Counted from the first letter of the stretch, positions 19,253-32,772 are shown. The stretch is DNA of 64,000 nucleotides from Chromobacterium sp. ATCC 53434 (GCF_002848345.1 NZ_CP025429.1:806001-870000); one strand, 5' to 3'. Notes: generated by a model from the sequence alone, not told the origin. A program made the numbers and translations.

Positions 19253-20037
19253 ATCTGGACAGGCATGCGATTGCCCGCCTCGCGGAGATGCTGGAATCGG
19301 CCGAGATCGAACGGCGAGCGGTGGTGAAGATTACCGAGGAGTGCCCGGATCTGGACCAGGACGACGCCTATGCGATCCAGGATGAAATCCGCCGGCGCAA
19401 GGAGGCGCGGGGCGTGCGCATCGTCGGTTACAAAATGGGCCTGACCTCGCTGGCGAAAATGCGGCAGATGGGCGTGGCGGAGCCTGTGCGCGGTTTTCTG
19501 ACCGGCTACGGCTATTGTGTCGACGGTGCGAGCATCGCTACAAAGGATTTGATCCATCCGAAGGCGGAGGCGGAAATCGCCTTCGTGCTGAAGCGTTCGC
19601 TGACCGGGCCGGGCTGCACGATAGCCGAGGTGCTGGCGGCGACGGACTTCGTCGTGCCGGCCGTCGAGATCATCGACTCGCGTTATCTGGATTTCAAATT
19701 CGATGTGCCGAGCGTGATCGCCGACAACACGTCGGCCGCGAGGTTTGTCGTCGGCGGCGGCCACAAACCGGTGGACGGCCTGGACTTGAAGACCCTGGGC
19801 ATCGTCCTCGAGAAGAACGGCGTGGCCGTCGCGACCGCGGCGGGCGCGGCCGTGCTCGGCCATCCGGCGCAGAGCGTCGCGATGTTGGCGAACATGCTGG
19901 CGCAGCGCGGGGAAACGCTGTCGGCGGGCGCTTTCATCATGACCGGCGGAGCCACCGAAGCCATTCCGGTCAAGGCGGGTGACAGCGTCACCGCGCGGTA
20001 TCAAGGGCTTGGATCGCTGACGATGCGCTTTGTTTGA
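19249..20037 (+). CDS. dmpH: 4-oxalocrotonate decarboxylase
   Basis: A 262-residue paralogue of the preceding hydratase. It decarboxylates 2-oxohex-3-enedioate to 2-hydroxypenta-2,4-dienoate, which passes directly to the hydratase; in characterised systems the two form a complex. [43 protein letters not shown] and [16 protein letters not shown] identify the DmpH/XylI branch. The ATG at 19249 overlaps the hydratase stop, so translation is coupled; the upstream-open frame is antisense-like shadow within the hydratase. Confidence 0.91.
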   Translation: MNLDRHAIARLAEMLESAEIERRAVVKITEECPDLDQDDAYAIQDEIRRRKEARGVRIVGYKMGLTSLAKMRQMGVAEPVRGFLTGYGYCVDGASIATKDLIHPKAEAEIAFVLKRSLTGPGCTIAEVLAATDFVVPAVEIIDSRYLDFKFDVPSVIADNTSAARFVVGGGHKPVDGLDLKTLGIVLEKNGVAVATAAGAAVLGHPAQSVAMLANMLAQRGETLSAGAFIMTGGATEAIPVKAGDSVTARYQGLGSLTMRFV

Positions 20038-20061
20038 TGCGCGCGAATGCCGGGGAAGAAT

Positions 20062-20253
20062 ATGCCGATCATTCAGGTTTCCATGATGGAAGGCCGCAGC
20101 GACGGAGAGAAGGCGAGGCTGATCGAGGCGCTGACGGCCGCCGTCGTCGAGCAATTGGGCGCGCCGCGCAAATCGGTTCGGGTCCTGATCAACGAAGTGC
20201 CGAAGGCGAACTGGGGCATAGCCGGGAAAACGGCCAAGGAGCTTGGCCGATAA
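20062..20253 (+). CDS. dmpI: 4-oxalocrotonate tautomerase
   Basis: A 63-codon gene; after Met removal the 62-residue protein begins Pro1, the catalytic base. Arg11 (MEGRSDGEK) and Arg39 ([10 protein letters not shown]), the other two active-site residues of 4-OT, are in place; position 50, Phe in the classical enzyme, is Trp here. It converts 2-hydroxymuconate to 2-oxohex-3-enedioate. An in-frame ATG at 20047 would hide Pro1, so the ATG at 20062 behind GGGGAAGAA was chosen. It works as a hexamer between the dehydrogenase and the decarboxylase. Confidence 0.95.
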   Translation: MPIIQVSMMEGRSDGEKARLIEALTAAVVEQLGAPRKSVRVLINEVPKANWGIAGKTAKELGR

Positions 20254-20270
20254 GCTGTAGGGAGAGCGAT

Positions 20271-21224
20271 ATGGATCATGTCGAACGGGCTAAGGTGGCG
20301 ATCATCGGATCGGGAAATATCGGCACGGATTTGATGATGAAGTTGCTGTGCCATGGGCGGAGCCTCGAGCTTGCCGCCCTGGCCGGCATAGACGCGAAAT
20401 CGGACGGCTTGGCGCGGGCTGGGCGGCTGGGCATCGCGGCCATTTCGGATGGGATCGATGGCCTGCTTGCCTGGCCCGGCATCGACGCGATCAAGATCGT
20501 CTTCGACGCGAGCTCGGCCGGCGCGCACCGCCGGCACAGCGAGCGGCTGCTCGCGCGGGGCATCAAGGTCATCGACCTGACGCCGGCCGCGATCGGGCCT
20601 TTCGTCGTTCCGGCCGTCAATCTGGACGCGGAACTGGACGCGCCGAACATCAATATGGTGACCTGCGGCGGCCAGGCGACGATTCCTATCGTCGCCGCGG
20701 TTTCGCGGGTGGCGAAAGTCCGTTACGCCGAGATCGTCGCATCGATCGCCAGCCGGTCGGCGGGGCCGGGGACCCGGGCAAACATCGACGAATTCACCGA
20801 GACGACGGCCCGCGCGATCGAGAAGCTTGGCGGCGCGGACAAGGGCAAGGCCATCATTGTCCTGAATCCGGCGGAGCCGCCGCTGATGATGAGGGACACC
20901 GTCTACACCCTTTCCGAGCCGGCGGATGCCGCGCTGATCGAGCGCAGCGTCGCCGACATGGTGGCCAGGGTGCAGGCCTATGTCCCCGGCTACCGGCTGA
21001 AGCAAAGCGTGCAGTTCGATCTTCACGACGACGCGCATCCGCTTTCTGTGCCCGGGCTGGGCAAGGTTTCGGGCTTGAAGACGACGGTCCTGCTCGAGGT
21101 GGAAGGGGCGGCCCATTACCTGCCGGCTTATGCCGGCAATCTGGACATCATGACCAGCAGCGCGCTGATATGCGCCGAACGCTTCGCCGAGTCGGCGATG
21201 GCGATATGGGAGGGAAAGCGATGA
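20271..21224 (+). CDS. dmpF: Acetaldehyde dehydrogenase (acylating)
   Basis: A 317-residue NAD/CoA-dependent enzyme that turns acetaldehyde into acetyl-CoA, channelled from the aldolase encoded next. The N-terminal Rossmann motif [13 protein letters not shown], catalytic Cys132 in [12 protein letters not shown] and [20 protein letters not shown] match DmpF/MhpF; Cys132 is at the same number as in DmpF. A GGGAGAG site precedes the ATG at 20271. It overlaps the aldolase start by 4 bases (ATGA). Confidence 0.95.
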   Translation: MDHVERAKVAIIGSGNIGTDLMMKLLCHGRSLELAALAGIDAKSDGLARAGRLGIAAISDGIDGLLAWPGIDAIKIVFDASSAGAHRRHSERLLARGIKVIDLTPAAIGPFVVPAVNLDAELDAPNINMVTCGGQATIPIVAAVSRVAKVRYAEIVASIASRSAGPGTRANIDEFTETTARAIEKLGGADKGKAIIVLNPAEPPLMMRDTVYTLSEPADAALIERSVADMVARVQAYVPGYRLKQSVQFDLHDDAHPLSVPGLGKVSGLKTTVLLEVEGAAHYLPAYAGNLDIMTSSALICAERFAESAMAIWEGKR

Positions 21225-22321
21225 ATCCCGCGGGAAAGAAGCTGTACATCTCCGACGTGACCCTGAGGGACGGCAGCCATGCGGTGCGCCACCAGTACAG
21301 CATCGCGAACGTTGTCGCGATCGCGGCGGCGCTGGACGCCGCGGGCGTCGACAGCATAGAAGTGGCGCATGGCGACGGCCTCGCCGGCTCGTCGTTCAAC
21401 TATGGCTTCGGCGCCCACGCCGATGTCGAATGGATCGCCGCGGCCGCGGAGGCGGTCCGGCACGCCAGGATAGCCACGCTATTGCTGCCCGGCGTCGGCA
21501 CCGTCCGCCATCTGCGCGAGGCCTATGACGCCGGCGCGCGCGTCGTGCGCGTCGCGACGCACTGCACCGAGGCGGATATTTCGAAGCAGCATATAGAATG
21601 CGCCGCCAGACTGGGCATGGACGCGGTCGGTTTCCTGATGATGAGTCATATGGCGGAACCGGCGGCGCTGGCTGAACAGGCCAGGCTGATGGAATCGTAC
21701 GGCGCAAGCTGCGTATATATCGTCGATTCGGGCGGCGCGCTGGACATGAATGCCGTCCGCCAGCGCTTTCGGGCCTTCAAGGACGCGCTGAAGCCCGAGA
21801 CGCAAACCGGCATTCACGCGCATCACAATCTGAGCCTGGGCGTCGCCAACTCCATCGTCGCCGTGGAGGAGGGCTGCGACCGCGTCGATGCCAGCCTGGC
21901 CGGCATGGGGGCCGGGGCCGGGAACGCGCCGCTGGAGGTTTTCATCGCTGCGGCCAGCCGCCTCGGCTGGAATCACGGCTGCGACCTCTACCGCCTGATG
22001 GACGCCGCCGACGACATCGTCCGGCCGCTTCAGGACCGGCCGGTCCGGGTGGACCGCGAGACGCTGGCGCTCGGCTATGCCGGCGTCTATTCCAGTTTCC
22101 TCAGACATGCCGAGGCGGCGGCCGCGAAGCACGGGCTCTCGACGTTGGACATCCTGGTGGAACTGGGGCGCCGACGGATGGTGGGGGGCCAGGAAGACAT
22201 GATCATCGACGTCGCGCTGGATCTGAAAAGGAGGCGGGAGTCGGCTACGGCTTGCGAAGAGACGGAAACCTCGATCAAAATCGCGCGGGAAACGCCGGTG
22301 GGCACCAGACCCGCCGCTTAG
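21221..22321 (+). CDS. dmpG: 4-hydroxy-2-oxovalerate aldolase
   Basis: A 366-residue class II aldolase of the HMGL-like TIM-barrel family that splits 4-hydroxy-2-oxovalerate into pyruvate and acetaldehyde. [16 protein letters not shown] carries the substrate Arg and metal Asp; [16 protein letters not shown] carries the two metal-binding histidines. It forms a channelling complex with the preceding acetaldehyde dehydrogenase, mirrored by their 4-base gene overlap. The last 20-odd residues (after [11 protein letters not shown]) are a slightly longer, low-conservation tail than in DmpG. Confidence 0.95.
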   Translation: MNPAGKKLYISDVTLRDGSHAVRHQYSIANVVAIAAALDAAGVDSIEVAHGDGLAGSSFNYGFGAHADVEWIAAAAEAVRHARIATLLLPGVGTVRHLREAYDAGARVVRVATHCTEADISKQHIECAARLGMDAVGFLMMSHMAEPAALAEQARLMESYGASCVYIVDSGGALDMNAVRQRFRAFKDALKPETQTGIHAHHNLSLGVANSIVAVEEGCDRVDASLAGMGAGAGNAPLEVFIAAASRLGWNHGCDLYRLMDAADDIVRPLQDRPVRVDRETLALGYAGVYSSFLRHAEAAAAKHGLSTLDILVELGRRRMVGGQEDMIIDVALDLKRRRESATACEETETSIKIARETPVGTRPAA

Positions 22322-22347
22322 CGACGCAAGGACAATAGGGGGGAAGC

Positions 22348-23691
22348 ATGAAGGCGGCAGATTTGATCAATGGAAGCGGCATTTCGAGGCTACAGCTCGC
22401 AGTGCTCGCGTATTGCCTGCTGATAGTCACGCTAGACGGATTCGATACCGCATCGGTCGGCTATCTGGCGTCCTCGCTGCGTGCGGAATGGGCGATGCAG
22501 ACCGCGAGCATGGGGAATATCTTCGGCGCGGGACTGCTGGGCCTGATGATAGGGTGTTTTTTGTTCGGGCCGGTGGCGGATCGCATAGGCCGCAAGAGAG
22601 TGCTGATCGCTTCCGTCGTTTTTTTCGGATGCGGCAGCGTGGCTTCGGCATTTGCCCAGTCGCCTGAACAGATGGCCGTGCTGAGGCTGTTGACCGGACT
22701 CGGTCTCGGCGGCGCCATGCCGAACGCGATCACGCTGAGTTCGGAATATAGCCCGGCCCGTCTGCGCTCACTGCTGGTGACCACCACGTTCTGCGGCTTC
22801 ACGCTGGGCTTCGCCGTCGGCGGCTGGGTGGTCGCGTGGCTTCTTCCCATCATTGGCTGGCGGGGGGTATTGCTTGCCGGCGGTCTGGCGCCGCTGATGC
22901 TCGTGCCATTGCTGCTCGTGTATTTGCCGGAGTCGCTCGACTATCTTCTCGCCAATGGGCGGCGAGCCGGCGAGGCCCTGCGGATCGCTAAGAAGATCAG
23001 GCCGGACATCACGGCTATCGCCGCCCAGGACAATGCTGGGCCTCGCGCGCTGATTCCGGTGCGGGGCCTGCTTGCCGGCGATGTCCGATCGGGAACCGTT
23101 CTGCTGTGGCTGAGCTACTTCTGCACGCTGTTCGCCTTCTACCTGTTGTCGAGCTGGCTTCCGCTGGCGCTGAAGGATTCCGGCTACTCCATCGCCGAGG
23201 CGGCCCGCCTCGGGGCCATGCTTCCGCTGGGCGGAACCGTCGGCGCCGTCGTCATCGGTTACTGGATGGACAGGCGCAATCCTTATCTGGTGCTGGCCTG
23301 CTCATATCTGATCGCCGCGACCTCCCTGCTGCTGCTGGGCTGGAGCGCTCACGATCCGGTTCTTCTGCATATTGTGGTCTTTGGCGCCGGCCTTGGCGTG
23401 GCCGGTTCCCAGACCGGGGCCAATGCCTTGACCGCGTGCTTTTATCGCAGCGACGTGCGCGCCACCGGCGTCAGCTGGGCTCTGGGCATGGGGCGGGTCG
23501 GTTCGATACTGGGGGCCATGGTCGGCGGCGTTTTGCTGGCCGCCTTGGGAGACATGTCGACGGTGTTTGGAATGGTGGCCATTCCGGTCTTCCTGGCTGC
23601 GATGCTGATGCTGTTGATGAGAAGTCTTCAGGCTCGCCGACAAGCAGGCGTGCTCGAGCCGCTGGAATTGGGGGCGACGGACCATCGATAG
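22348..23691 (+). CDS. MFS aromatic acid:H+ symporter (AAHS family, PcaK/MhpT-like)
   Basis: A 447-residue 12-helix inner-membrane transporter. The first helix has LDGFDTASVGYLASSL, the DGFD signature of the aromatic acid:H+ symporter family, and the second loop has GPVADRIGRKRVLI (motif A). It is the last gene of the catabolic operon, 26 bases after the aldolase, and probably imports the pathway substrate. An acid-type importer supports a carboxylated catechol (for example 2,3-dihydroxybenzoate) over plain catechol. Confidence 0.93.
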   Translation: MKAADLINGSGISRLQLAVLAYCLLIVTLDGFDTASVGYLASSLRAEWAMQTASMGNIFGAGLLGLMIGCFLFGPVADRIGRKRVLIASVVFFGCGSVASAFAQSPEQMAVLRLLTGLGLGGAMPNAITLSSEYSPARLRSLLVTTTFCGFTLGFAVGGWVVAWLLPIIGWRGVLLAGGLAPLMLVPLLLVYLPESLDYLLANGRRAGEALRIAKKIRPDITAIAAQDNAGPRALIPVRGLLAGDVRSGTVLLWLSYFCTLFAFYLLSSWLPLALKDSGYSIAEAARLGAMLPLGGTVGAVVIGYWMDRRNPYLVLACSYLIAATSLLLLGWSAHDPVLLHIVVFGAGLGVAGSQTGANALTACFYRSDVRATGVSWALGMGRVGSILGAMVGGVLLAALGDMSTVFGMVAIPVFLAAMLMLLMRSLQARRQAGVLEPLELGATDHR

Positions 23692-23796
23692 GCTGGTCGG
23701 TATCCAGGCTCTGCGAGTGCGGATTCCGAGGGGCAGGCGGTGGCCTGCGTCTCGGCTATCGGCGCCAAGGCCCGATGTCGCGGAGTGAAGAAATAC

Positions 23797-23836
23797 AAAA
23801 AGCCCCGTAATATCCGATGATATTACGGGGCTTTTT
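23797..23836. terminator. Strong bidirectional terminator between catabolic operon and tRNA-Leu array
   Basis: An 18-base perfect stem (arms 23797-23814 and 23819-23836) with a CGAT loop, flanked by A5 and T5. It can end both the plus-strand operon and the minus-strand tRNA transcript. Confidence 0.93.
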
Positions 23837-23865
23837 GCAGCATTTCGACTAGTGTCGAAACAATT

Positions 23866-23952
23866 TGGTGCCCAAGAGAAGACTCGAACTTCCACACCCT
23901 TGCGGGCGCTAGGACCTGAACCTAGTGCGTCTACCAATTCCGCCACCTGGGC
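23866..23952 (-). tRNA. tRNA-Leu (anticodon CAG), copy 4 of the transcript
   Basis: An 87-base class II tRNA with long variable arm, encoded CCA end and anticodon loop TTCAGGT (CAG). It is furthest downstream in the minus-strand array. The acceptor stem has a G.U pair next to its base. Confidence 0.96.
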
Positions 23953-24011
23953 AAAACTCTGATTGTATTGCTGCTGAAACCTGGAACTGAAAGCGCCAGA
24001 TTCGAAATATC

Positions 24012-24098
24012 TGGTGCCCAGGAGAAGACTCGAACTTCCACACCCTTGCGGGCGCTAGGACCTGAACCTAGTGCGTCTACCAATTCCGCCACCTGGGC
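24012..24098 (-). tRNA. tRNA-Leu (anticodon CAG), variant copy
   Basis: Same as the other three except one base in the 3' acceptor strand (CCTGGGC instead of CTTGGGC), giving a fully Watson-Crick acceptor stem with GCCCAGG. The CCA end is encoded. Confidence 0.96.
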
Positions 24099-24131
24099 AT
24101 GCGACTTGATGCTGAATAAAACAATCTGTGT

Positions 24132-24218
24132 TGGTGCCCAAGAGAAGACTCGAACTTCCACACCCTTGCGGGCGCTAGGACCTGAACCTAGTGCGTCTAC
24201 CAATTCCGCCACCTGGGC
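24132..24218 (-). tRNA. tRNA-Leu (anticodon CAG)
   Basis: Identical by eye to the flanking copies at 23866 and 24270, 87 bases with CCA. Spacers on either side are 33 and 51 bases and unrelated in sequence. Confidence 0.96.
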
Positions 24219-24269
24219 CAACCAGATTTTCATGATGCCAGCTTAGCAACGAGCTTACAATAGTAAGAT

Positions 24270-24356
24270 TGGTGCCCAAGAGAAGACTCGAACTTCCACA
24301 CCCTTGCGGGCGCTAGGACCTGAACCTAGTGCGTCTACCAATTCCGCCACCTGGGC
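24270..24356 (-). tRNA. tRNA-Leu (anticodon CAG), first in the transcript
   Basis: 87 bases with CCA, long variable arm and CAG anticodon. As the promoter-proximal gene it is divergent from rnr; the shared promoter region is only about 70 bases. Confidence 0.96.
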
Positions 24357-24428
24357 GTCGCTTTGCTGTATCATTTGTTGCATCGCTGCAACGAGATGCG
24401 AATTATAGACATTATCTAGAGGGTGTCA

Positions 24429-27227
24429 ATGGCTCAGTCAGAAAAAAAACAAAAAAAGCTTTCCCTTCGCGAGCAGGATCCTTTCCTGGAACGGGAAAAA
24501 CTTAAATATTCCAATCCCTTGCCCAGCCGCGAGTTCATCATGCAGATACTCGCCGAGCAGGGGGTGCCGCTGTTCCCCGACGAACTGGGACAGATGCTGT
24601 CCATCGCCAGCGACGAATCGACTTATTTCGAACGCCGTTTGCGCGCGATGGAGCGCGACGGCGAAATCATCATCAATCGCAAAGGCGCAGTCTGCGTCGC
24701 CCAGAAACTCGATCTGATCCGCTGCAAGATATCCGGTCACCGCGACGGCTACGGTTTCGCGATGCCGGACGAGGGCGAGGGGAATGGCAGCGACATCTTC
24801 CTGCCCGAGCGCGAAATGAAAAAGGTGATGCACGGCGACCGCGTAATGGTGCGGCCGTCCGGCGTCGATCGCCGAGGCAGGCAGGAAGGCCGGATCGTCG
24901 AGGTGCTGGAGCACGCGGTGACCCGCTTGGTCGGCCGTATCCAGCATGAGCGCGGCGTATGGGTAGTGCGGCCGGAAGACCGCCGCCTGAACCACGACAT
25001 CCTGATCGAACCGGGCGGCGACGCCGGCGCCAAGGACGGCCAGGTGGTGATGGTGAACATCCTGCAACAGCCGGACGCCCATCATCAGCCGGTTGGCCGG
25101 GTCGATGAAGTACTAGGCAACTACGCCGATCCGGGCATGGAAATCGAGATCGCGCTGCGCAAGCACGCGCTGCCGCACCGTTTCCCGGACGAGGCGCTGG
25201 AGCAAGCCAAGGCGACGCCGAAGAAGGTGCGCAAAAAGGACTGGAGCAAGGACCGCGTCGATCTGCGCGAGCTGCCGCTGGTGACGATAGACGGCGAGAC
25301 CGCGCGCGATTTCGACGACGCGGTGTACGCCGAGAAGCAGGGCAAGGGTTACCGGCTGGTGGTGGCGATCGCCGACGTCAGCTTCTACGTGCAGCCCGGC
25401 GACGCGCTGGACAAGGAAGCGCTCGATCGCGGCACCTCGGTCTATTTCCCGCGCCGGGTGATCCCGATGCTGCCGGAAGCGCTGTCCAACGGCATCTGTT
25501 CGCTGAATCCCGACGTCGAGCGGATGTGCATGGTTTGCGACATGCAGATCAACGCCAAGGGCGAGGTCAAGAAATACAAGTTCTATCCGGCGGTGATGCA
25601 ATCCAAGGCCCGCCTGACTTACAACCAGGTATGGGACTGGCTGCAGAACGGCACCGATCATCCGATGCTGCCGCATGTGAAGGATTTGTACGCGCTGTTC
25701 AAGATACTGCTGGCCGCGCGGGCCAAGCGCGGCGCGATCGAGTTCGACTCGGTCGAAACCCAGATGATCTTCAACGACAAGGGCAAGATCGAGCGCATCG
25801 TTCCCATCGTGCGCAACGACGCGCACCGGCTGATCGAGGAGTGCATGCTGGCGGCCAACGTTTGCTCGGCCGACTTCCTGCAGGCCAACGGCCACAAGGC
25901 GCTGTACCGCGTGCACGAAGGCCCGACCGAGGAAAAGCTGGAAAACCTGCGCACCTATCTGCGGCTGGTCGGCCTGACGCTGGGCGGAGGCGACAAGCCC
26001 ACCGCCAAGGATTACGGCAAGCTGGCCGGAGAGATTCACGGCCGTCCGGACGCGCCGGTGCTGCAGACCATGTTGCTGCGCTCGATGCAGCAGGCGGTCT
26101 ACACGCCGGACAACAATGGCCACTTCGGTCTGGCTTATGAAGCCTATACCCACTTTACCTCGCCGATCCGCCGCTATCCGGACCTGCTGGTCCATCGCGC
26201 GATCAAGGCGGTGCTGAAGGGCGGCAAGTACAAGCCCGGCAAGTGGGCGCAGCTGGGCGTGCACTGCTCGATGACCGAGCGCCGCGCCGACGACGCCAGC
26301 CGCGACGTCGAGTCCTGGCTCAAGACCTACTACATGCGCGACAAGGTCGGCGAAGTCTTTCAGGGCAAGATCAGCGCGGTCACCAGCTTCGGCGTGTTCG
26401 TGCTGCTGGACGACGTGTATGCGGAAGGCCTGGTGCACATCTCCGAGCTCGGCAAGGACTACTTCCATTTCAAGAAGGACATCCAGGCCATCGTCGGCGA
26501 GAAGAGCGGCATCCAGTACCGGCTCGGCGACACGCTGACCGTCAAGGTGATGGGCGCCAATCTGGAAAGCTCGCAGGTGGATTTCGCGCTGGTCAGGGAT
26601 GAGCCGTTGGCGCAGGCAGGGGAAGCGGAGGCGGTTGAGAAGCGGCCTTCCCGATCGAGCCGCCGCCGTCGCGGCGGCAGGAGCGACGCATCGACGGAGG
26701 CGCGTCCGGCAGCTCCCCAGGAAGCCTCTCCGGCCAGCGAGCCGGTCGAGCCTCCGGTCAAGCCGGCGGGCTTGCCGCAAGCGCCGAGAGGCCGTCGGCG
26801 TCCGGCCCAGGCCGCAGGCGAAAGTCAGAAGGCGGCCGAGTCCGCAGCGCCGCAGGCTGCCAAGCCGGTGGCGAGCAAGGCGCCGGCGGTGAAGCCCAAG
26901 GCGGCGCCCGAGGCGAATGCCGCTGTCGCCAAGCCGGCCGCGCCGAAAGGACGCGCCCGTACGGCCAGGCCGGTTGAGGAAAAACCGATCGAGGAAAAAC
27001 CGCTTGCCCGCAAGCCGGCCGAGAAAAAGCCGGCTGTGGAAAAACCGGCTGCGGAAAAGCCAGCCGGCGCCGAGGCGCCCAAAGCGCCGGCCGCGAAGCC
27101 GGCGACGCGTCGCCAGGCTGCGAAGAGCAATCCGGAAGCGGCGCCAGCGGAGGCGCCGACCCAGCCTGTCGCGCGCAAGCGCGGCAGCGGCAGGAGCAAT
27201 GCCAAGCGGCGCACCGACGAGGAGTGA
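24429..27227 (+). CDS. rnr: Ribonuclease R with long basic C-terminal tail
   Basis: A 932-residue 3'-to-5' exoribonuclease that degrades structured RNA. Order: N-terminal helical/winged domain (about 20-85), two cold-shock OB folds (about 90-250), RNB catalytic domain from about 276 with Asp288, Asp294, Asp296 and Asp297 in IDGETARDFDDAV, and an S1 domain (about 640-723). Residues 725-932 form an Arg/Lys/Ala/Pro tail with repeated KPAEKKPAVEKPAAEKP-like units, longer than the basic tail of E. coli RNase R. An in-frame GTG lies 6 bases upstream; the ATG at 24429 fits the AGAGGG ribosome-binding site better. Confidence 0.96.
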   Translation: MAQSEKKQKKLSLREQDPFLEREKLKYSNPLPSREFIMQILAEQGVPLFPDELGQMLSIASDESTYFERRLRAMERDGEIIINRKGAVCVAQKLDLIRCKISGHRDGYGFAMPDEGEGNGSDIFLPEREMKKVMHGDRVMVRPSGVDRRGRQEGRIVEVLEHAVTRLVGRIQHERGVWVVRPEDRRLNHDILIEPGGDAGAKDGQVVMVNILQQPDAHHQPVGRVDEVLGNYADPGMEIEIALRKHALPHRFPDEALEQAKATPKKVRKKDWSKDRVDLRELPLVTIDGETARDFDDAVYAEKQGKGYRLVVAIADVSFYVQPGDALDKEALDRGTSVYFPRRVIPMLPEALSNGICSLNPDVERMCMVCDMQINAKGEVKKYKFYPAVMQSKARLTYNQVWDWLQNGTDHPMLPHVKDLYALFKILLAARAKRGAIEFDSVETQMIFNDKGKIERIVPIVRNDAHRLIEECMLAANVCSADFLQANGHKALYRVHEGPTEEKLENLRTYLRLVGLTLGGGDKPTAKDYGKLAGEIHGRPDAPVLQTMLLRSMQQAVYTPDNNGHFGLAYEAYTHFTSPIRRYPDLLVHRAIKAVLKGGKYKPGKWAQLGVHCSMTERRADDASRDVESWLKTYYMRDKVGEVFQGKISAVTSFGVFVLLDDVYAEGLVHISELGKDYFHFKKDIQAIVGEKSGIQYRLGDTLTVKVMGANLESSQVDFALVRDEPLAQAGEAEAVEKRPSRSSRRRRGGRSDASTEARPAAPQEASPASEPVEPPVKPAGLPQAPRGRRRPAQAAGESQKAAESAAPQAAKPVASKAPAVKPKAAPEANAAVAKPAAPKGRARTARPVEEKPIEEKPLARKPAEKKPAVEKPAAEKPAGAEAPKAPAAKPATRRQAAKSNPEAAPAEAPTQPVARKRGSGRSNAKRRTDEE

Positions 27228-27258
27228 TCAGCTCCTATCTATATTTAAAGGTATAGGC

Positions 27259-27294
27259 AAACCGGCTCGAATCGATGATTCGAGCCGGTTTTTG
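27259..27294 (+). terminator. Terminator of rnr
   Basis: A 15-base perfect stem (arms 27259-27273 and 27277-27291) with a GAT loop and a T-run, about 30 bases after the rnr stop. Confidence 0.93.
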
Positions 27295-27433
27295 CTTGGC
27301 GGCGCGGTCTTTCATCGTGGCGGGTATGGCTTGTTTGCATCGCTTCTGGAACTTTTTTCAATGGCTGTTCCTTTGAAAATCATGGGCTTGTGATTTTCGT
27401 TTGGAAATCTTGCGAAATTTCTCGCGAAAGGTG

Positions 27434-27462
27434 TTGACGCCTCCTGGGGTGGCCGGTATAGT
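27434..27462 (+). promoter_or_regulatory. rRNA operon promoter
   Basis: TTGACG (27434-27439) and TATAGT (27457-27462) with an ideal 17-base spacer, preceded by an AT-rich stretch (about 27365-27420) resembling an UP element. It lies about 200 bases upstream of the 16S gene. Confidence 0.85.
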
Positions 27463-27540
27463 TCGCCTCCTCAGCTGACGCAGCGAACGAAACAGCGGAA
27501 ACGAAACGGTTTCCGGTGAAGACGACGCAGCGGCCAGCAC

Positions 27541-27552
27541 TGCTATTTAACA
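27541..27552 (+). promoter_or_regulatory. boxA antitermination site in rRNA leader
   Basis: TGCTATTTAACA differs by one base from the boxA consensus TGCTCTTTAACA bound by NusB/NusE. Downstream of the promoter and upstream of 16S. Confidence 0.8.
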
Positions 27553-27667
27553 GAACGAATAACCGATAGGTGTAAGTGCTTGGCGAAAGCCGACACTTGC
27601 ACTGCAAGAGACAAGAGATACTTGTTTATTTCTTTGAACTTGCGTGCCAGAAAATTGCTATGAGATT

Positions 27668-29206
<1,539 letters not shown>

Positions 29207-29260
29207 GAGACTGGCGATTGCCAAGTACTTACAACCTATCGGTTATTCAAGTTAAGGGCA

Positions 29261-29362
29261 TTTTCGATGAAAATCTGCGCAGCTCTGCGTTGAAAGCCTC
29301 CTCGTGTACTCGATGTACACGTCGTCAGCTTTCGCCTTGATCTGCTTGATTTTGATCGAAAA
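29261..29362 (+). repeat. Nested hairpin in the 16S-tRNA-Ile spacer
   Basis: Outer arms 29261-29275 and 29348-29362 pair over 15 bases with one mismatch. Inside, GAAAGC/GCTTTC and CGTGTAC/GTACACG form further stems around a TCGAT loop. It probably gives a long processing stem in the precursor RNA. Confidence 0.7.
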
Positions 29363-29385
29363 GGATGTGGTATCAAACGACTACT

Positions 29386-29462
29386 GGGTTTGTAGCTCAG
29401 CTGGTTAGAGCACTGTGTTGATAACGCAGGGGTCGTAGGTTCGAGTCCTACCAGACCCACCA
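29386..29462 (+). tRNA. tRNA-Ile (anticodon GAT)
   Basis: 77 bases from GGGTTTGTAGCTCAG to the encoded CCA, anticodon loop TTGATAA. Standard spacer tRNA of the rRNA operon. Confidence 0.97.
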
Positions 29463-29465
29463 GTA

Positions 29466-29546
29466 TTTTTTGGGTCAGGCAAGGCGCGAAGAAGCGAAGT
29501 GTGCTCATGCACATGAGCGACTGAGCAACGCAGCATCACCCAAAAA
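29466..29546 (+). repeat. Hairpin element between tRNA-Ile and tRNA-Ala
   Basis: TTTTTGGGT (29467-29475) pairs with ACCCAAAAA (29538-29546), and an inner GCTCATG-CA-CATGAGC hairpin lies at 29503-29518. The element fills almost the whole 86-base gap between the two tRNAs. Confidence 0.65.
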
Positions 29547-29548
29547 GA

Positions 29549-29624
29549 GGGGGATTAGCTCAGTTGGGAGAGCACCTGCTTTGCAAGCAGGGGGTCGTCG
29601 GTTCGATCCCGTCATCCTCCACCA
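29549..29624 (+). tRNA. tRNA-Ala (anticodon TGC)
   Basis: 76 bases starting GGGGGATTAGCTCAG, anticodon loop TTTGCAA, with encoded CCA. The acceptor stem has one G.U pair. Confidence 0.97.
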
Positions 29625-29632
29625 CTTACGCC

Positions 29633-29670
29633 GCAAACAAAATCAAATTGAGAAGTTTGATTCTGTTTGC
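29633..29670 (+). repeat. Hairpin between tRNA-Ala and 23S
   Basis: Arms 29633-29647 (GCAAACAAAATCAAA) and 29656-29670 pair over 15 bases with one mismatch around an 8-base loop. Confidence 0.7.
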
Positions 29671-29684
29671 GTTGTAGAAACGCC

Positions 29685-29698
29685 CGATCTTTAACAAA
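29685..29698 (+). promoter_or_regulatory. Spacer boxA upstream of 23S
   Basis: CGATCTTTAACAAA matches the boxA core (TCTTTAACA) found in rRNA spacers before 23S genes. Confidence 0.75.
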
Positions 29699-29880
29699 CT
29701 GAAGAAGCCGAATATATAAGACGGCGAAACAAACGATAGGAGTTAACTCTTCTGTTGAATGAATCGTCATCTTGGGTATTTGATTGTATCTAAGGCTGCG
29801 TCGCCATATCAAAAGGGGCGGTGCGGTCGTCGCACAAACACTCTCTGTTGTTTTAGTGATTTAGGTTACTGAAATGATAG

Positions 29881-32772
<2,892 letters not shown>

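Noticed and set aside
23866..24356. Four near-identical 87-base repeats with short spacers, and a reading frame giving a repeated peptide across them
   Set aside because: The units fold as complete tRNA-Leu genes with CAG anticodon and CCA ends, and the spacers vary from 33 to 59 bases. It is neither a CRISPR array nor a repeat protein.
25113..26780. Minus-strand open frame of 555 codons opposite rnr
   Set aside because: Antisense shadow of the catalytic RNase domain.
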